From contig NZ_JACBZT010000001.1 of NCBI RefSeq assembly GCF_013408985.1, forward strand, positions 1,178,001 through 1,242,000: a stretch of DNA of 64,000 bases, in the 5' to 3' direction. The notes under the pieces are model-generated. The model did no database searches and was not told where the DNA came from. It saw only the letters and a list, made by a program, of their open reading frames with translations. Positions 36,681 to 44,908 of this stretch are shown here, piece after piece (positions within the stretch are counted from its first letter, which is position 1; every line of letters starts with the position of its first letter). Origin of the DNA: Petropleomorpha daqingensis. Its GTDB lineage: Bacteria > Actinomycetota > Actinomycetes > Mycobacteriales > Geodermatophilaceae. Position numbers and translations under genes: made by a program.

Positions 36681-37622
36681 GTGCCGCGTTGGCCGTCCCG
36701 CGGGCGCCCGGTCGCCCCGGTCGACCCCGAGACCCGCGCGCACGTCGCCGGTGAGGCGTCGGCCGCCGCCGCCGAGGTCAGCGGCCCGCCGGCGGTCGAG
36801 GCCGACCCGACCGCGGCCGCGTTCTTCGACGTCGACAACACGATGATGATGGGCGCGTCGCTGTTCTGGTTCGCCCGTGGGCTGGCCGCCCGCAAGTACT
36901 TCACCAGCCGCGACCTGGCGCGGTTCGTGTGGCAGCAGGCGAAGTTCCGCATCGCCGGCAACGAGAGCGCCGAGGACATGCACTCGATCCGGGAGAGCGC
37001 GCTGGGCTTCGTGTCCGGCCGCCCGGTCGACGAGATCGCGCAGGCCGGCGAGGAGATCTACGACGAGCTGATGGCCGACCGGATCTGGGGCGGCACGCGG
37101 CAGCTCGCGCAGCAGCACCTCGATGCCGGGCAGCGCGTGTGGCTGGTCACCGCCACCCCGGTCGAGCTGGCCACGATCATCGCCCGCCGGCTCGGCCTGA
37201 CCGGGGCGCTCGGGACCGTCGCCGAGATCAAGGGCGGCCGCTTCACCGGCCGGCTGGTCGGCGAGCTCATGCACGGCGAGGCCAAGGCGGAGGCGGTGCG
37301 GGCGCTGGCCGAGCGGGAGGGCCTGGACCTCTCCCGCTGCACGGCCTACAGCGACTCGGCCAACGACCTGCCGATGCTCACGCTGTGCGGCAACGCCGTG
37401 GCGGTGAACCCGGACACCGAGCTGCGCGCGGTCGCCCGCTCGCGCGGCTGGACGGTGCGCGACTTCCGGACCGGGCGCAAGGCGGCGAAGATCGGCGTCC
37501 CGACGGTGGCCGCCGCCGTGGTATCCGGCGGGATCGTCGGCGGGACCATCGCCGTGCGCCGGCGGCGCAAGGTCGTGACGGTGCCCGTCGTGGACAAGCG
37601 GGTGCGCCTGCCCTGGCGGTGA
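36681..37622 (+). CDS. HAD-IB family phosphatase, membrane-anchored (SerB1-like)
   Basis: A 313-aa haloacid dehalogenase hydrolase. The nucleophile motif FFDVDNTMM, motif [10 protein letters not shown], and motif III with [11 protein letters not shown] are intact, so it should be catalytically active. A hydrophobic helix at about 275-295 followed by RRRRK suggests a C-terminal membrane anchor. It resembles mycobacterial SerB1 (Rv0505c), whose phosphoserine role is not certain; lipid phosphates are also possible. GTG 36681 has GGAGG 5 nt upstream; the GTG at 36675 would overlap that site. Confidence 0.85.
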   Translation: MPRWPSRGRPVAPVDPETRAHVAGEASAAAAEVSGPPAVEADPTAAAFFDVDNTMMMGASLFWFARGLAARKYFTSRDLARFVWQQAKFRIAGNESAEDMHSIRESALGFVSGRPVDEIAQAGEEIYDELMADRIWGGTRQLAQQHLDAGQRVWLVTATPVELATIIARRLGLTGALGTVAEIKGGRFTGRLVGELMHGEAKAEAVRALAEREGLDLSRCTAYSDSANDLPMLTLCGNAVAVNPDTELRAVARSRGWTVRDFRTGRKAAKIGVPTVAAAVVSGGIVGGTIAVRRRRKVVTVPVVDKRVRLPWR

Positions 37623-38534
37623 CTACCGCCAGACGCTCTTGCGCTGCAGCAGGAGCTGGTAGATCGAGTGCTGGATGGTCTCCCGCACCTGGTCGGTGAG
37701 GTTGAACACCAGCATCGGGTCCTCCGCCGCGCCGGGACCGTAGGACGCGGTCTCGATCGGCGCGCCGAAGGCGATCAGCCACTTCGACGGCAGCGGCAGC
37801 AGGCCCAGCGGGCCGAGCAGCGGGAACGTCGGCGTCACCGGGAAATACGGCAGGCCGAGCAGCCGCGCCGCGGTCTTGGCGTTGCCGATCATCGGGTAGA
37901 TCTCCTCGGCCCCGACGATGGCGCACGGGATGATCGGCACGCCGGTGCGCAGCGCCGCGGTGACGAAACCGCCGCGGCCGAAGCGCTGCAGCGTGTACCG
38001 CTCGCGGAACGGCTTGCCGATGCCCTTGAAGCCCTCGGGGAAGACGCCGACCAGCTCGCCCCCGGTGAGCAACCGCTCGGCGTCCTCGTTGCTCGCCAGC
38101 GTGGTGCCCATCTTGCGCGACATGCTGCCGATGAACGGCAGCTCGAAGACCAGGTCGGCGCCCAGCAGCCGCAGCCGCCGGTGCGCCGGGTGCTCGTCGT
38201 GCAGCGCGACGGTGGTCATCAGCGCGTCGACGGGCAGCGTGCCCGAGTGGTTGGCCACCACCAGCGCGCCGCCCTCGGCCGGCACGTGCTCGAGCCCCTG
38301 GGTCTCGACGCGGAAGTACTTGCTGAACAGCGGCCGCAGGATCGGCAGCAGCAGGTGGTCGGTGAGGTCGGGGTCGAAGCCGAACTCGTCGGTCTCGTAG
38401 TCGCCGGTCACCCGCCGGTGCAGGAACTCGACACCGCCGGCGATCTGCTCCTCCCAGCTCGGGGAGGACGGCGCGGCGACCGGGCGCGGCTCGTCGTCCT
38501 CCGGCCGCAGCGGGATCACGCGGGCCTCAGGCAT
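37623..38534 (-). CDS. Lysophospholipid acyltransferase family protein
   Basis: A PlsC-type acyltransferase of 303 aa. Motif I NHSGTLPVD (the HX4D form) and motif III VFPEGFKG are present, with AAALRTGVPIIPCAIVGAEE after them. Orthologue of Rv0502 and in the same place next to an epimerase and bS22. It transfers an acyl chain to a phospholipid or related acceptor at the membrane. The ATG overlaps the epimerase gene by 8 nt; its stop touches the stop of the HAD gene. Confidence 0.87.
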   Translation of the reverse strand: MPEARVIPLRPEDDEPRPVAAPSSPSWEEQIAGGVEFLHRRVTGDYETDEFGFDPDLTDHLLLPILRPLFSKYFRVETQGLEHVPAEGGALVVANHSGTLPVDALMTTVALHDEHPAHRRLRLLGADLVFELPFIGSMSRKMGTTLASNEDAERLLTGGELVGVFPEGFKGIGKPFRERYTLQRFGRGGFVTAALRTGVPIIPCAIVGAEEIYPMIGNAKTAARLLGLPYFPVTPTFPLLGPLGLLPLPSKWLIAFGAPIETASYGPGAAEDPMLVFNLTDQVRETIQHSIYQLLLQRKSVWR

Positions 38535-39633
38535 CGCGCACCGCCCGCAATCCCGGGGCCGGCGGCGCGGGGCGCAGCCGCTCCCCGACGGCGGCGGCAC
38601 CGTCGCCGACCCGGTCGACGACGCCGAGCAGCCGGTCGGTGACGGCGCTGATGACGTCCGGCGGGATCACCGGGTCGACCGTGCGCGCGTAGTCGGCCAG
38701 CGCGGCCGCGGTGCTGTAGCGCGGCGTGTAGCCGAACTCCTCACGCAGGACCGTCGTGTCGACCACGCGGCCGAAGTTGAGGAAGCGCATCTGCTCCGGG
38801 GAGTAGTCGACGAACCCGAACCGCCGGGAGAACCGGCCCACCGAGCCGAGCGCCGGCGAGGGGATCGGCACGTGGACGCGGCCGAGCCGGCGGATGCACT
38901 GGGAGAGCAGCAGCGTGCCCTCACCGCCGACGTTGACCGTGCCGGTGAACTGGCCGGTGGTCGCGCGGACGAGGACGGCGAGTGCGTCGTCCTCGTGCAG
39001 CAGCTGCACCCGGGCGTCGTAGCCGAGCGCCGTGGGCACGACCGGCATGCGGAAGAACCCGGTGAGCAGCGAGTCGATGCTCGGCCCGATGAAGTTCGTG
39101 AACCGCAGCATCGCCACGTCGACGTCGGGACGGCGACGTGCGAACGACCGCACGTAGCCCTCGATGTCGACGCTGTCGCGGGCGAACCCACCGGACGGCA
39201 CGCGCCTGGCCTGCATCTTCTCGGTGAAGACGGCGGGATCGCGGGAGGAGGCCCCGTAGACCGCGCTGGTCGACTTGAGCACGAAGCGGCGCACCGACGC
39301 CGCCCGCTGGCAGGCGGCCAGGAGCTGCATCGTCCCGATGACGTTGAGCTCTTTCATCGGCCCCCGCCCACCGGCACCGGCGGGCGTGGAGCTGATGTTC
39401 ATGTGCACGACCGTGTCGACGGACGCGTTCGCGATGACCTTGCCGATCAGCGGGTTGCGGATGTCGGCGCGCACGAACTCGGTGCGGCCGAGACGTCGCA
39501 GCATCTCGGCGGACGGCGGGACGGTGTCCACGCCGATGACCCGTTCGATCGACGGGTCGGTGGCGAGCTCGGCCGCGAGGGCACCCCCCAGCCACCGGCT
39601 CACGCCGGTGACGAGGACCACCGCGGGCGGCAC
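38527..39633 (-). CDS. NAD-dependent epimerase/dehydratase family protein (GalE2-like)
   Basis: An extended short-chain dehydrogenase of 368 aa with the Rossmann motif VLVTGVSRWLGGALA at 6-20, IGVDTVPPS and ELNVIGTMQLLAAC. The usual YxxxK is not clear-cut (TSAVYGASS is present). Rv0501, named galE2 in M. tuberculosis, occupies the same position. Substrate unknown. It follows bS22 by 11 nt and overlaps the acyltransferase gene. Confidence 0.85.
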   Translation of the reverse strand: MPPAVVLVTGVSRWLGGALAAELATDPSIERVIGVDTVPPSAEMLRRLGRTEFVRADIRNPLIGKVIANASVDTVVHMNISSTPAGAGGRGPMKELNVIGTMQLLAACQRAASVRRFVLKSTSAVYGASSRDPAVFTEKMQARRVPSGGFARDSVDIEGYVRSFARRRPDVDVAMLRFTNFIGPSIDSLLTGFFRMPVVPTALGYDARVQLLHEDDALAVLVRATTGQFTGTVNVGGEGTLLLSQCIRRLGRVHVPIPSPALGSVGRFSRRFGFVDYSPEQMRFLNFGRVVDTTVLREEFGYTPRYSTAAALADYARTVDPVIPPDVISAVTDRLLGVVDRVGDGAAAVGERLRPAPPAPGLRAVRDA

Positions 39634-39644
39634 GTGCGGGCGCC

Positions 39645-39743
39645 CTACTTCTTGTTGCGTCGCTGGACGCGGGTCTTCTTCAGCAGCTTGCGGTGCTTCT
39701 TCTTCGCCATCCGCTTGCGCCGCTTCTTGATGACCGAACCCAT
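39645..39743 (-). CDS. Small ribosomal protein bS22 (AURKAIP1/COX24 domain), 32 aa
   Basis: A 33-codon gene. The product starts MGSVIKKRRKRMAKKK and ends QRRNKK, strongly basic, and matches the actinobacterial mini-protein bS22 found in mycobacterial 30S subunits (Rv0500B). The purine-rich GGGAGTGCAGGAC lies before the ATG. It stands between an HTH gene and the epimerase gene exactly as in mycobacteria. Confidence 0.93.
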   Translation of the reverse strand: MGSVIKKRRKRMAKKKHRKLLKKTRVQRRNKK

Positions 39744-39964
39744 GTCCTGCACTCCCGACGTCGTGGTCGCGCGGGCGAACCGGAAGAACCGGGACCCGCG
39801 CCGTGGTGATTCAGCTCGTGCGCGACGACACCGGCGCCTGCCGGGTCCTCGCTGGCCGCCCGAGCTTACCGGCCGTCCCGCGGCGACGCTGCCGCGGGAC
39901 GAGCCCGGTTCACGACGAAGGGGGAAGGCCTCGTCCCCCGTGAGCTCCGTCCCTCTGAAGGGAA

Positions 39965-40034
39965 GGGAGCGGAGCGGCCCTGCTGCAGGGTCCCGCCGCG
40001 AGCTTGCGAGTGGCGGGGGCAGCGGGGTCCTTGC
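39965..40034 (-). repeat. 70-bp 3'-end hairpin repeat, copy 3 (diverged)
   Basis: Shares GGAGCGGCC, CAGGGTCCCGC, CGAGCTTGCGAG and GGGGTCCTTGC with the copies at 32385 and 47185. It abuts the HTH gene stop at 40035. A second hairpin, GCTCCGTCCCT with AGGGAAGGGAGC, precedes it at 39944-39970. The rest of the gene-free stretch 39744-39943 shows only a GGGGG/CCCCC small stem near 39920. Confidence 0.65.
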
Positions 40035-40388
40035 TCAGGCGATGTCGGTGTAGGCGTCGCGCAGGTAGTCCTGGACGGCCCGCTCCGGGACGCGGAAGGA
40101 GCGGCCGACGCGGACGGCGGAGAGCTCGCCGGCGTGGACGAGGCGGTACACGGTCATCTTCGAGACCCGCATCATGGCGGCGACCTCGGCGACGGTCAGG
40201 AAGGTGACGGCGGCGCGCTGCTGCGGGACGACCGGGCGGCCGACGGGCATCGCGGCCGGGTGCGCGGCCGGCACGGGGCGGGCGACGGTGGCGGCCATGG
40301 GGCGACCGATCGGCCGCGGGCCCGGCACGCCCTGGCGGGCGGCGAACTGAGCGGCGGAAGCAGCGTGGTGGCGCTGGGGCATGGTCAT
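40035..40388 (-). CDS. Helix-turn-helix (excisionase/BldC-like) DNA-binding protein
   Basis: A 117-aa protein. Residues about 60-110 are a MerR/excisionase-type HTH: FLTVAEVAAMMRVSKMTVYR, then LVHAGELSAVRVGRSFRVPE. The first 55 residues are Ala/Pro/Arg-rich and look disordered. It corresponds to Rv0500A. Orthologues sit beside proC and bS22 in many actinobacteria, but the regulon is unknown. ATG 40388 has GGAG 9 nt upstream; an ATG at 40382 is possible. Confidence 0.87.
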   Translation of the reverse strand: MTMPQRHHAASAAQFAARQGVPGPRPIGRPMAATVARPVPAAHPAAMPVGRPVVPQQRAAVTFLTVAEVAAMMRVSKMTVYRLVHAGELSAVRVGRSFRVPERAVQDYLRDAYTDIA

Positions 40389-40551
40389 TGTCTCTGTCTC
40401 CGGACCTAGCGCGTGTCGTCGAGCCGGCTTCCCCACCGACTACGCGGCACGCACGCGCTGACACAGAGAGTAGGGGGACAACCGTGACAGAAGCGAGACA
40501 AGAAACGGACATGAGGAACGGTTGGTCCTCGGCAGATTTCTACCTATGTCG

Positions 40552-40565
40552 TCGTGTCGACACGA
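40552..40565. promoter_or_regulatory. 14-bp perfect palindrome upstream of the HTH gene
   Basis: TCGTGTCGACACGA reads the same on both strands. It lies in the 252-nt gene-free gap 40389-40640, about 165 nt upstream of the HTH start and 76 nt from the proC end. GTGTC/GACAC words recur at 40411 and 40573. It may be an operator; no regulator is assigned. Confidence 0.35.
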
Positions 40566-40640
40566 TGCAGGGCGTGTCGCAGCGACCCGAGGTGCCGATG
40601 TGACGGTCCGTTGATCAAGATCTGCCCGCGCGGTCGTCGC

Positions 40641-41468
40641 TCAGCGACCCGCCGGCCCCTCACCGCTCTCTCGTCCCAACTCCACCGAGCGGGCGTGGGC
40701 GGCCTCGATGGCGGCGATGAGGGCAGCCCGGACACCGTGCCGCTCGAGCTCGCGGATCGCGGCGATCGTCGTCCCGCCGGGGCTGGTGACCGCCTCGCGC
40801 AGCTGCACCGGGTGCTCCCCCGAGTCGCGCAGCATCACGGCGGCGCCCAGGGCGGTCTGCACGATGAGGTCCGCGGCGAGGGCCCGGGGCAGGCCCAGCA
40901 GGATCCCGGCGTCGATCATCGCCTCGACCAGGTAGAAGAAGTAGGCCGGACCGCTGCCGGACAGCGCGGTGACGGCGTCCAGCTGCGCCTCCGGCACCCG
41001 GCGCACGCGGCCGACCGAGGCGAGCAGCGCTTCGGCGTCGTCCAGGTGCGACTCCGCCGCGTGCGCGCCCGCGGCCAGCACGCTCATGCCCTCGTCGACC
41101 AGCGCCGGGGTGTTGGGCATGACCCGCACCACCGGCGTCCCGGCGGGCAGGGCGGCCTCGATCGTCGTGGTGGGCACGCCGGCGGCGACCGAGACGACGA
41201 GGTGCCGGGCGGGGTCGACGTGCGCGGCCAGCCCGGTCAGCAGCGTGCCGATGTCCTGCGGCTTGACCGCGATGAGCAGGGTGCGGGCACGCTCGGCCCC
41301 CTCGGCGAGGTCGACCGCCGGGACGCCGTGCCGCTCCTGCAGCTGCGCGGCGCGCTCGGGGCTGCGCTCGCAGACCACGAGGCCCTCCCGCCCGCCGCGC
41401 CGGATCAGGCCGGAGAGCAGCGCCTCCCCGATCTTCCCGCCGCCGATGATGGCCAGGCCGCCGGTCAT
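40641..41468 (-). CDS. proC: Pyrroline-5-carboxylate reductase
   Basis: Last enzyme of proline synthesis, 275 aa. N-terminal GGLAIIGGGKIGEALLSGL binds NAD(P)H, IAVKPQDI and RVMPNTPALVDEG follow, and the signature ALSGSGPAYFFYLVEAMIDA is complete. The ATG overlaps the stop of a proline dehydrogenase-like gene. Confidence 0.95.
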   Translation of the reverse strand: MTGGLAIIGGGKIGEALLSGLIRRGGREGLVVCERSPERAAQLQERHGVPAVDLAEGAERARTLLIAVKPQDIGTLLTGLAAHVDPARHLVVSVAAGVPTTTIEAALPAGTPVVRVMPNTPALVDEGMSVLAAGAHAAESHLDDAEALLASVGRVRRVPEAQLDAVTALSGSGPAYFFYLVEAMIDAGILLGLPRALAADLIVQTALGAAVMLRDSGEHPVQLREAVTSPGGTTIAAIRELERHGVRAALIAAIEAAHARSVELGRESGEGPAGR

Positions 41469-42193
41469 GCCCGGCCACCCAGGCGCCGCGCCACGACCCC
41501 GAGCGCGCCGGCCCCCGAAGGCACGGCGACCCGCACCCGGTGGCCGGCGGCCACCAGCCGCTGCTGTTCGTCGGTCCGGACTCCGTAGGGCATGACGTGC
41601 TCCCAGCTCTCCGGCGCGCGGTCGTGCCAGGCCGCACGCTCGCCGGTGATCGCGATCAGACGGGGGTCGGTGGTGGCGATGCCGGGCCGTCCCGGCGCCG
41701 CCATGAGGACGTTGAGGCAGCGCACGAAGGCCAGCCGGCCGGCGCTGCCGCCGCCGTCTGCCAGCCGCACGCCGCCCGCGGCCAGAGCCCGGCAGCGTCG
41801 CTCGGCGTCCGGCTCGCGGGTGGAGACGACCACGGTCGCCCCGGGCAGCTCGCCGACGCCCTCCCCCGCGCCGGCGAGGACGACGCCGACACCGGCGTCG
41901 GCGGCCACGGCGGCCAGCGAACGGGTCCGCGCGGCACCGAGCCGACCGACGGCCAGGACGACGTCGCAGCCGGCGGCCCACCCGGCGGCGGTCAGCCGGC
42001 CGAGCAGCGCGGTGAGCTCGGCCTCGTCGCCGTCGGGATCGGCGGCGGCGTGCTCGAGGGAGACGCGGCGGCCGGTGGCGATCAGCTCGCCGGCGACCCG
42101 GAGGGCGTCGTCCACCCTCGGACCGGCGACGAACCGGGCCGGGAGCGAGCGCACCAGCAGGCGGTGCACCTCGGGCCGGGTTCGCACGCGCAC
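41465..42193 (-). CDS. Degenerate proline dehydrogenase-like protein
   Basis: A 242-aa protein that aligns in outline with proline dehydrogenase: FVAGPRVDDALRVAGEL near the start, IATTDPRLIAITGE near residue 175, and WEHVMPYGVRTDEQQRLVAAG followed by VRVAVPSGAG and ARRL at the C-terminus. It is shorter than usual, and the KGAY-like segment and several barrel strands are eroded, so activity is doubtful. It is translationally coupled to proC, which runs the reverse pathway. A role as regulator or partner of ProC is possible. GTG 42193 follows TACGGT by 8 nt. Confidence 0.72.
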   Translation of the reverse strand: MRVRTRPEVHRLLVRSLPARFVAGPRVDDALRVAGELIATGRRVSLEHAAADPDGDEAELTALLGRLTAAGWAAGCDVVLAVGRLGAARTRSLAAVAADAGVGVVLAGAGEGVGELPGATVVVSTREPDAERRCRALAAGGVRLADGGGSAGRLAFVRCLNVLMAAPGRPGIATTDPRLIAITGERAAWHDRAPESWEHVMPYGVRTDEQQRLVAAGHRVRVAVPSGAGALGVVARRLGGRA

Positions 42194-42201
42194 GAGTGAG
42201 A

Positions 42202-42207
42202 ACCGTA
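42202..42207 (-). promoter_or_regulatory. Leaderless -10 box of the proC operon
   Basis: TACGGT on the reverse strand ends 8 nt before the GTG at 42193. Confidence 0.4.
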
Positions 42208-42256
42208 GTGGTCAGGGCGTGTGTGCCGGTTCGGGGGCCGGGGTAGCGGCGCCCGC

Positions 42257-42832
42257 ATGGCAGGAGAACTGGACGGGAAGAAGGTGGCCGTCCTCGCGAC
42301 CGACGGCGTCGAGCAGGTCGAGCTCGACAGGCCGTGGCAGGCGCTCGAGGAGGCCGGTGCGGAACCGGAGCTGGTGTCGTTCGAGCCGGGCACCATCCAG
42401 GCGTTCGAGCACATCGACAAGGGCGACACCAGGAAGGTGGACCTCACCCTAGGCGACGCCGACCCCGACGACTACGCGGCGCTGGTGCTGCCGGGCGGGG
42501 TGATCAACGGCGACTTCGTGCGCGCCGACGCCGACGCGGTGGCGTTCGTCAAGGCGTTCTTCGACGCCGGCAAGCCGGTGGCGGCGATCTGCCACGCGCC
42601 GTGGGTGCTCGCCGAGGCCGACGTCCTCAAGGGGCGGCGGATGACGTCGTGGCCGTCGCTGCAGACCGATCTGCGCAACGCCGGCGCGGACTGGGTCGAC
42701 GAGGAGCTGGTCGTCGACGGCACCCTGATCACCAGCCGCAAGCCCGACGACCTCGACGCGTTCTGCGCCGCGATCGTCGAGGAGTTCGCGGCCGCCGACA
42801 CCGCTGACGACGACGAGGAGGACGACGCCTAA
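42257..42832 (+). CDS. DJ-1/PfpI family protein (type 1 glutamine amidotransferase-like)
   Basis: A 191-aa PfpI-like protein with the nucleophile-elbow cysteine in AAICHAPWVLAEADVLKGR and an upstream Glu in DGVEQVELDRPW. The acidic tail (ADTADDDEEDDA) is a halophile-like feature but short. Family members include stress-induced deglycases and proteases. ATG 42257 starts the conserved domain. Its TAA overlaps the stop of the gene on the other strand. Confidence 0.87.
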   Translation: MAGELDGKKVAVLATDGVEQVELDRPWQALEEAGAEPELVSFEPGTIQAFEHIDKGDTRKVDLTLGDADPDDYAALVLPGGVINGDFVRADADAVAFVKAFFDAGKPVAAICHAPWVLAEADVLKGRRMTSWPSLQTDLRNAGADWVDEELVVDGTLITSRKPDDLDAFCAAIVEEFAAADTADDDEEDDA

Positions 42833-43923
42833 CCCGCGGCGAGGAGGCCGGCGGCGGGCGCCACGGTGAGCAGCACCCCGGCGAACACGAGGACCGCGAG
42901 GAGCTTCGGTCCCACGGGGTCGCGGTGCATCTTGTGCCGGTAGGCGCCCACGCCGGCCACCAGCCCGGTCACCGCGAGCGGGGAGACCAGCACCGCGAGG
43001 TGCGGCAGCATCTCCCAGATCACGGTGAACAGGAAGTAGATGCCGACGCCGGCGGCCAGGGCGATGACGAGCTCCCCGGCGAAGCGCAGCCAGGCGAGCG
43101 CGCTCTCCTTGGGCGTGCTGTCCAGGTCTTCGGCCTCGACGTCGTCGGTGACGATCGGGATGGGCCCGGTGACCGGGTTGTCGTCGAGCGGCCTGGCGGG
43201 CGCGGGAACCCGGCGCCGCTCCTCGGCCGCGGCCGGCGCGGCCCGGCGGTCGCCCGCGGGGCGTTCGGGGCGCGCCTCGACGGGACGCGACTCGAGCGGG
43301 CGGTCGACCGGCGCAGCCTCACCGAGGTGCTCGGCGGCCAGTCGCCGTCCCTCGGGCCGCCGTCGGTCGTCGAGCCGTCGGTCGGCCTGCCGCCGATCGG
43401 CGACGCGGCGGTCCTCGGCGACGGGGACGTCGGCCCTGCGGCGATCGGCAGCGCGCCGGTCGTCGGGACGACGCTCGGTCGCCCGCCGGTCGGCCGCCCG
43501 GCGCTCGTCGGGTCGCCGTTCGGTCCGCCGGTCCTCGGGACGGCGTTCGGTCCGCCGGTCGTCGGGGCGCCGCTCGTCGGGACGCCGTTCGTCGGGACGT
43601 CGCTCGCGCACGGCGGACGTCTCGGCTCCCGGGACCTCGGGCTTGCCCGACGGGCGCATGTTCGGGATCGCCGCGGTCGAGGGGTCCGCGGCCCGCTGGG
43701 CCGGCGGCTCGGCGATGCGCAGGTCGCTCGCCCGCCGTCCGTAGGGCCGGCCGCCCACCCGGCCGGTGTCGCCGGGGTCCTCCTGACCCCGCTGCCGGAT
43801 GCCGGTGTCGTCCGGGTCGTCGCGCCGCCGGCGTCCCCGCGTCGGGGACTCGATGCCGGCCTCCCGCAGGATCTCCGCGAGCGAACGGCCACCGGTCTCG
43901 GGATCCCGCCGTGGTTCGGCCAT
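42829..43923 (-). CDS. Membrane protein with Arg/Asp repeat domain (Rv0497-like)
   Basis: A 364-aa protein. Residues 107-193 are built of short repeats of the type RRPDERRPDDRRTERR, giving a highly charged, probably disordered segment. After a Pro-rich linker come three transmembrane helices (about 283-302, 308-327, 340-362). Its place after the Ppx gene matches Rv0497. Function unknown; the ATG overlaps the ppx stop. The length of the repeat is likely to vary among strains. Confidence 0.8.
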   Translation of the reverse strand: MAEPRRDPETGGRSLAEILREAGIESPTRGRRRRDDPDDTGIRQRGQEDPGDTGRVGGRPYGRRASDLRIAEPPAQRAADPSTAAIPNMRPSGKPEVPGAETSAVRERRPDERRPDERRPDDRRTERRPEDRRTERRPDERRAADRRATERRPDDRRAADRRRADVPVAEDRRVADRRQADRRLDDRRRPEGRRLAAEHLGEAAPVDRPLESRPVEARPERPAGDRRAAPAAAEERRRVPAPARPLDDNPVTGPIPIVTDDVEAEDLDSTPKESALAWLRFAGELVIALAAGVGIYFLFTVIWEMLPHLAVLVSPLAVTGLVAGVGAYRHKMHRDPVGPKLLAVLVFAGVLLTVAPAAGLLAAG

Positions 43924-44867
43924 CACGCCCCTTCCAACAAGTCGAGTCGACGCAGGATGACACCTTCCCGCAACGCCCACGGGCAGATCCGCACGGACGG
44001 TACGTCGAGTGCGCGCATCGCGGCCTGCGCCACGACCGCACCCGCGGGGATCTGGTGCGCACGGTCCGGCGACACGCCGGGGAGCTCGGCCAGCGCGCCG
44101 GACTCGATCCGCGACACGAAGCCCACCAGCTGACCCAGTCCGGTGGTGCTCAGCCGCCGATCGACCCGCAGGCCCGCCGAGTACGGCGCGGCGCCGGTGA
44201 GCCGGGCCAGCGTGCGGAACGTCTTGCTGGTGGCGGCGACCAGGTCGGGCGGCCCGGCCGAGCGCAGCTTGCGCGCCGCCGGCTCCAGCAGCCGCTCGGC
44301 GTGCTCGTCCAGGGCTCGCAGCGCCTTGAGGTCGGGCCGGCCGCCGGTGAGCGCATCGGGCAGGAACCGCCGGGTCATGCGGCCGGCGCCCAGCGGCAGG
44401 GAGAGCGCGACCTCGGGCTCCTCGTCGATGCCGGCGGCCAGTTCCAGAGAGCCGCCGCCGATGTCGAGCACCAGCAGCCGGCCGGCGCTCCACCCGAACC
44501 ACCGGCGGACGGCGAAGAAGGTCAGCCGGGCCTCGTCCTCGCCGGAGAGCACCTGCAGGTCGACGCCGGTCTGCTCGCGGACCCGCTCGAGCACCTCCAG
44601 GCCGTTGTCGGCCTCCCGGATCGCCGAGGTGACCAGGGCCAGGAAGTCCTCGCAGCCCTGCTTCTCGGCCTGGTCGACGGCCTTCTGCACGGCGCGGACC
44701 AGCGCCTTCTCCCCCGCCTTCGACAGCTTGTCGTCCTTGCCGATCTCCTCCGCCAGGCGCAGCAGGGTGCGGTCGTCGTGCATGGGGGTCGGGTGCGCGC
44801 CCCGGTGCGCGTCGACCACGAGCAGGTGCACCGTGTTCGACCCGACGTCGAGAACCCCCAGCCGCAT
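43923..44867 (-). CDS. ppx: Exopolyphosphatase / pppGpp phosphohydrolase
   Basis: Ppx/GppA family ASKHA-fold enzyme, 314 aa. The first phosphate loop LGVLDVGSNTVHLLVVDA, the TSAIREADNG segment, LSGEDEARLTF and the second loop LLVLDIGGGSLELAAG are intact. It hydrolyses inorganic polyphosphate or pppGpp. This short form, without the C-terminal HD-like domain, is the actinobacterial type (Rv0496). It sits near the SenX3-RegX3 phosphate system. Confidence 0.92.
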   Translation of the reverse strand: MRLGVLDVGSNTVHLLVVDAHRGAHPTPMHDDRTLLRLAEEIGKDDKLSKAGEKALVRAVQKAVDQAEKQGCEDFLALVTSAIREADNGLEVLERVREQTGVDLQVLSGEDEARLTFFAVRRWFGWSAGRLLVLDIGGGSLELAAGIDEEPEVALSLPLGAGRMTRRFLPDALTGGRPDLKALRALDEHAERLLEPAARKLRSAGPPDLVAATSKTFRTLARLTGAAPYSAGLRVDRRLSTTGLGQLVGFVSRIESGALAELPGVSPDRAHQIPAGAVVAQAAMRALDVPSVRICPWALREGVILRRLDLLEGA

Positions 44868-44896
44868 GGCCCCCAGTCTGCCCGTCGGCCGGCTCC

Positions 44897-44902
44897 TAGG
44901 CT
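44897..44902 (+). promoter_or_regulatory. Leaderless -10 box of the Rv0495c-like gene
   Basis: TAGGCT ends 6 nt before the GTG at 44909. A weaker CAGACT (44875-44880, reverse strand) lies 7 nt before the ppx ATG on the other side. Confidence 0.5.
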
Positions 44903-44908
44903 GGCCTG

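Noticed and set aside
40388-40603. Forward 71-codon frame in the gap between the HTH gene and proC
   Set aside because: No ribosome binding site or leaderless box, no motif, and it runs through the 14-bp palindrome.
43020-43892. Reverse and forward frames across the Arg/Asp repeat region
   Set aside because: Repeat DNA opens several frames; only the frame with three membrane helices and the ATGA overlap with ppx is supported.
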